Shown: positions 62,801 through 64,000 of the stretch, piece by piece
Position numbering within the stretch: position 1 is the first letter of the stretch
How the letters are laid out: every line of letters starts with the position of its first letter
Notes under the pieces: generated by a model
What the model was told of the DNA's origin: nothing
Databases searched by the model: none
Seen by the model: the letters and a program-made list of their open reading frames with translations, nothing else
Position numbers and translations under genes: made by a program
Assembly: GCA_014706385.1 (NCBI GenBank)
Contig: JACGZH010000005.1
Location: 62,001 to 126,000, forward strand
Direction: 5' to 3'
Length of the DNA stretch: 64,000 nt
From: Phaffia rhodozyma
Taxonomy: Eukaryota; Basidiomycota; Tremellomycetes; Cystofilobasidiales; Mrakiaceae

Positions 62801-64000
62801 CTTGTCCATCATAAAAAGGATTAATGATTTACAGACTCAGACCAGTCCGGTTACGTATGATATCGTACTCGCTATTGACCGGGACATCCGAATCTTTGAA
62901 AGGACGCAGCTACCAGCTGAGCTGCACTGTGGCGAGGATTCGTGAGTGGTCTTTGTTCTCTTCTCTTCTCTTCCTGTTTAACCTGTTCATCCAGGACTTC
63001 AGTTTATGAAGCATGGCACTTATACCGGCTTTCCTTTGCTGTTGTACAACAGGTGTGTTTTACCAACGGACGGAGAAGGATGGTCGGATAAGAAACGAAT
63101 ATTGCAAAGACACAGCATGCTTCTCATCATAGTCTGTCTCCATTCTAAACTTTTCTTTTTGATCGTCGGAACAAACCAACTGGAGAAATATCCGCTGACT
63201 GTGGCATGTTCTCGAATCTATAGAACGAGTGTCTGCTGTTCCTGCACCGAGGTTGGTTCGCTAGAGCGCTGAGAGATTTCCCTGATGAACCTCTAAAAGC
63301 AAAATGGAAGTGAGTTTTCTTTTCTTTCTTCCCTGGTATTTCGGTCGAGTCTGGTTTGGTATGCGTTGAATTCCTGACGAGGCTGCAAACTTGGCTTATC
63401 TGTGTGAATAGTCAGAGTTATGTAGCAGAGTTAGAATCGTGCAAGGCATGCATCTCAGTAGTGAGAGACTTGATGAAGCTACACGGAGCATTAGCTAGCA
63501 GATGGTGGTTCTTTTGGTTCCATTGTTTTTCCGCTATCGCTAGTTTATCGGTCGCTGTGATCCGTTCGGTTCGTTTCACTCGTCTGACTTTGAGATTTAG
63601 CTGTTTTGTTGTTACTAATTTTCAGTCATTCTTTGATGTTTAGCCGGGTTCTTCACTGGCTTTGGCAGCCTTCCAAGAGATAGGTAAGAAAATCAGAGTT
63701 TCAGAAGTCTGGGGATGCGAAGTGTGATCAAAAAGTTCAAGCTAATATTTGTGCTCACCTTTGGCAAATAGAATTGGGAGTTTCTCTGTTTGAAGACGCC
63801 AAAGTAGGAACTCGAGCAAGAGACGAGCTGGTTCGTTTCTCATCATTTTTCCTCTATACGGAGTCACCGCTGATCATCTTTCTCTTTCTCTTTTCGACGT
63901 CTTAGCCTTTGCTCAAACGATTGCGGAACAAAGCAGAGGCCCGACTTCGAGGATCCGCTCTCAAAACACCTCTACCAGGCGTAGATGCCGATCCGGCGGA
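59871..64000 (+). CDS. Zn2Cys6 fungal-type transcription factor (3' end outside window)
   Basis: Start MEEGSEENSSKEETAPASSL, then a disordered Ser/Pro-rich region, then the binuclear cluster CAECRRLKLKCSREWPCTNC plus VKRGVSTICPEG (C-x2-C-x6-C-x5-C-x2-C-x8-C), followed by a basic linker and a coiled coil (LHARISALETALDQSHRAL) for dimer formation. Downstream exons give the fungal-specific transcription factor domain: WLVGMLPTREEAWGLSEVYW, MNVHKLAVFYMVLCLGALFD, LLGLAMKHLTAVRI, GLHRDGARWGLDPAEVDMRR with RLFWE, FLDAIQSLTFGRP, then YEAWHLYRLSFAVVQQ and LELSC-like helices to the window edge (LLKRLRNKAEARLRGSALKT). It has many short introns. It is truncated by the window at 64000, so the C-terminus is unknown. 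Confidence 0.85.

Overview
This window is nuclear DNA from a basidiomycete fungus. Nearly every gene is split by short introns of about 40-150 nt with GT...AG ends. Arginine is often written CGA, UTRs and promoters are rich in pyrimidine runs, and the gene content (Zn2Cys6 factor, HSF-type factor, APP1, LDB17/DIP1, KRI1, UTP20, NAPE-PLD/FMP30-like, MTP18) is fungal. Very high intron density with moderate GC fits a Tremellomycete, possibly near Phaffia/Xanthophyllomyces; that placement is a weak inference. I see no transposon, rRNA, tRNA or CRISPR array. All exon structures were joined by eye.

Layout. 0-9.3 kb: ERG26 (ergosterol C-4 demethylation), KRI1 (ribosome assembly), SEC53 (phosphomannomutase) and RPL22. 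9.8-19.1 kb: UTP20, a giant HEAT-repeat protein of the small-subunit processome, so KRI1, RPL22 and UTP20 give this end a ribosome-making flavour. 19.5-25.8 kb: a TRAIP-like RING/coiled-coil protein, a Mn-type CDF transporter, and an unrecognised small protein built on four W-x-P-P-x-W-A repeats. 26.1-33.2 kb: APP1 (phosphatidate phosphatase) and an LDB17/DIP1/SPIN90-type Arp2/3 activator; both families act at cortical actin/endocytic sites and the two genes are divergent neighbours. 34.3-44.4 kb: a repeat-rich stretch with two unknown proteins, a ZNF706/SERF-like small zinc finger and an HSF-type transcription factor, with long CA, CTTG, GGA and G-rich arrays between and inside genes. 45.6-55.5 kb: five successive genes with mitochondrial links (MTP18, ALKBH7-like, NAPE-PLD/FMP30-like, an unknown protein with a presequence-like N-terminus, an SLC25 carrier). 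55.7-64 kb: a small unknown protein, a CaMK-type kinase and a Zn2Cys6 transcription factor cut by the window end.

Most genes lie in divergent or convergent pairs, and several divergent intergenic regions carry a CACGTG E-box. The most interesting features are repeated use of microexons (11, 13, 14, 14 and 15 nt, plus 20 and 27 nt) that place key motifs in tiny exons, the WxPPxWA repeat protein, and the HSF factor with a long disordered N-terminus, a DNA-binding domain near its C-terminus split by a His/Ser-rich insert, and two possible alternative first exons. I do not see a clear undescribed multi-gene system; the region reads as ordinary housekeeping chromosome with unusual individual genes.
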